A stretch of 13,984 nucleotides of DNA, taken from Veillonella parvula. Its GTDB lineage: Bacteria; Bacillota; Negativicutes; Veillonellales; Veillonellaceae. Shown in pieces: positions 13,974 to 13,984 of this stretch. The translations under genes were made by a program, and so were the position numbers. The DNA lies in the NCBI GenBank assembly GCA_947096075.1, contig CAMUQE010000038.1:1-13984 (forward strand), written 5' to 3'. The notes under the pieces were generated by a model that was not told where the DNA came from, ran no database searches, and was given only the letters and a program-made list of their open reading frames with translations. Each line of letters starts with the position of its first letter. Position 1 is the stretch's first letter.

Positions 13974-13984
13974 TTCTTTTAAGG

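Overview
The window reads as ordinary, densely packed chromosome from a low-GC diderm Firmicute. It most likely comes from the Negativicutes and is probably Veillonella-like. That placement is inference from the gene mix: phosphatidylserine synthase plus decarboxylase (phosphatidylethanolamine synthesis), an AMIN-type secreted amidase, a GerMN lipoprotein, strong GGAGG ribosome sites, and frequent TTG/GTG starts. All supported genes lie on the + strand.

Region 1 (1-2500) holds recG, a DNA-repair and fork-remodelling helicase. It is followed by a 61-residue 4-oxalocrotonate-tautomerase family protein with its own near-consensus promoter and a strong intrinsic terminator. Region 2 (2509-8082) is a tightly spaced run: guaB, a WecG/TagA/CpsF glycosyltransferase, psd, pssA, a membrane GT2 glycosyltransferase, and surE. 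Gaps are 14-19 nt and psd/pssA overlap, so this is probably one operon joining GMP synthesis to envelope lipid and glycan synthesis. The guaB ribosome site directly abuts the upstream terminator with no visible promoter between them.

Region 3 (8091-8260) is a tRNA-Leu(CAA) gene with a perfect consensus promoter and a 13-bp-stem terminator. Region 4 (8257-9106) is an AT-rich, Asn-rich gene of unknown function whose internal repeats look like propeller blades. It is the most accessory-looking gene here. Region 5 (9140-12066) carries acpS, the bifunctional NAD(P)HX repair enzyme, and a lipoprotein with a ComEC-like metallo-beta-lactamase fold. The last two are coupled by an ATGA overlap.

Region 6 (12067-12311) is the largest non-coding gap, about 245 nt. 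It is AT-rich and holds several inverted repeats, one of which pairs up to the edge of the next ribosome site. Region 7 (12312-13973) is an exported AMIN/Amidase_3 N-acetylmuramoyl-L-alanine amidase followed directly by a GerMN-domain lipoprotein.

I found no CRISPR array, insertion sequence, phage module or recognisable novel defence or biosynthetic system. The leads most worth following are the attenuator-like arrangement before guaB, the unknown propeller-like protein, the structured leader before the amidase, and the divergent tautomerase active site.
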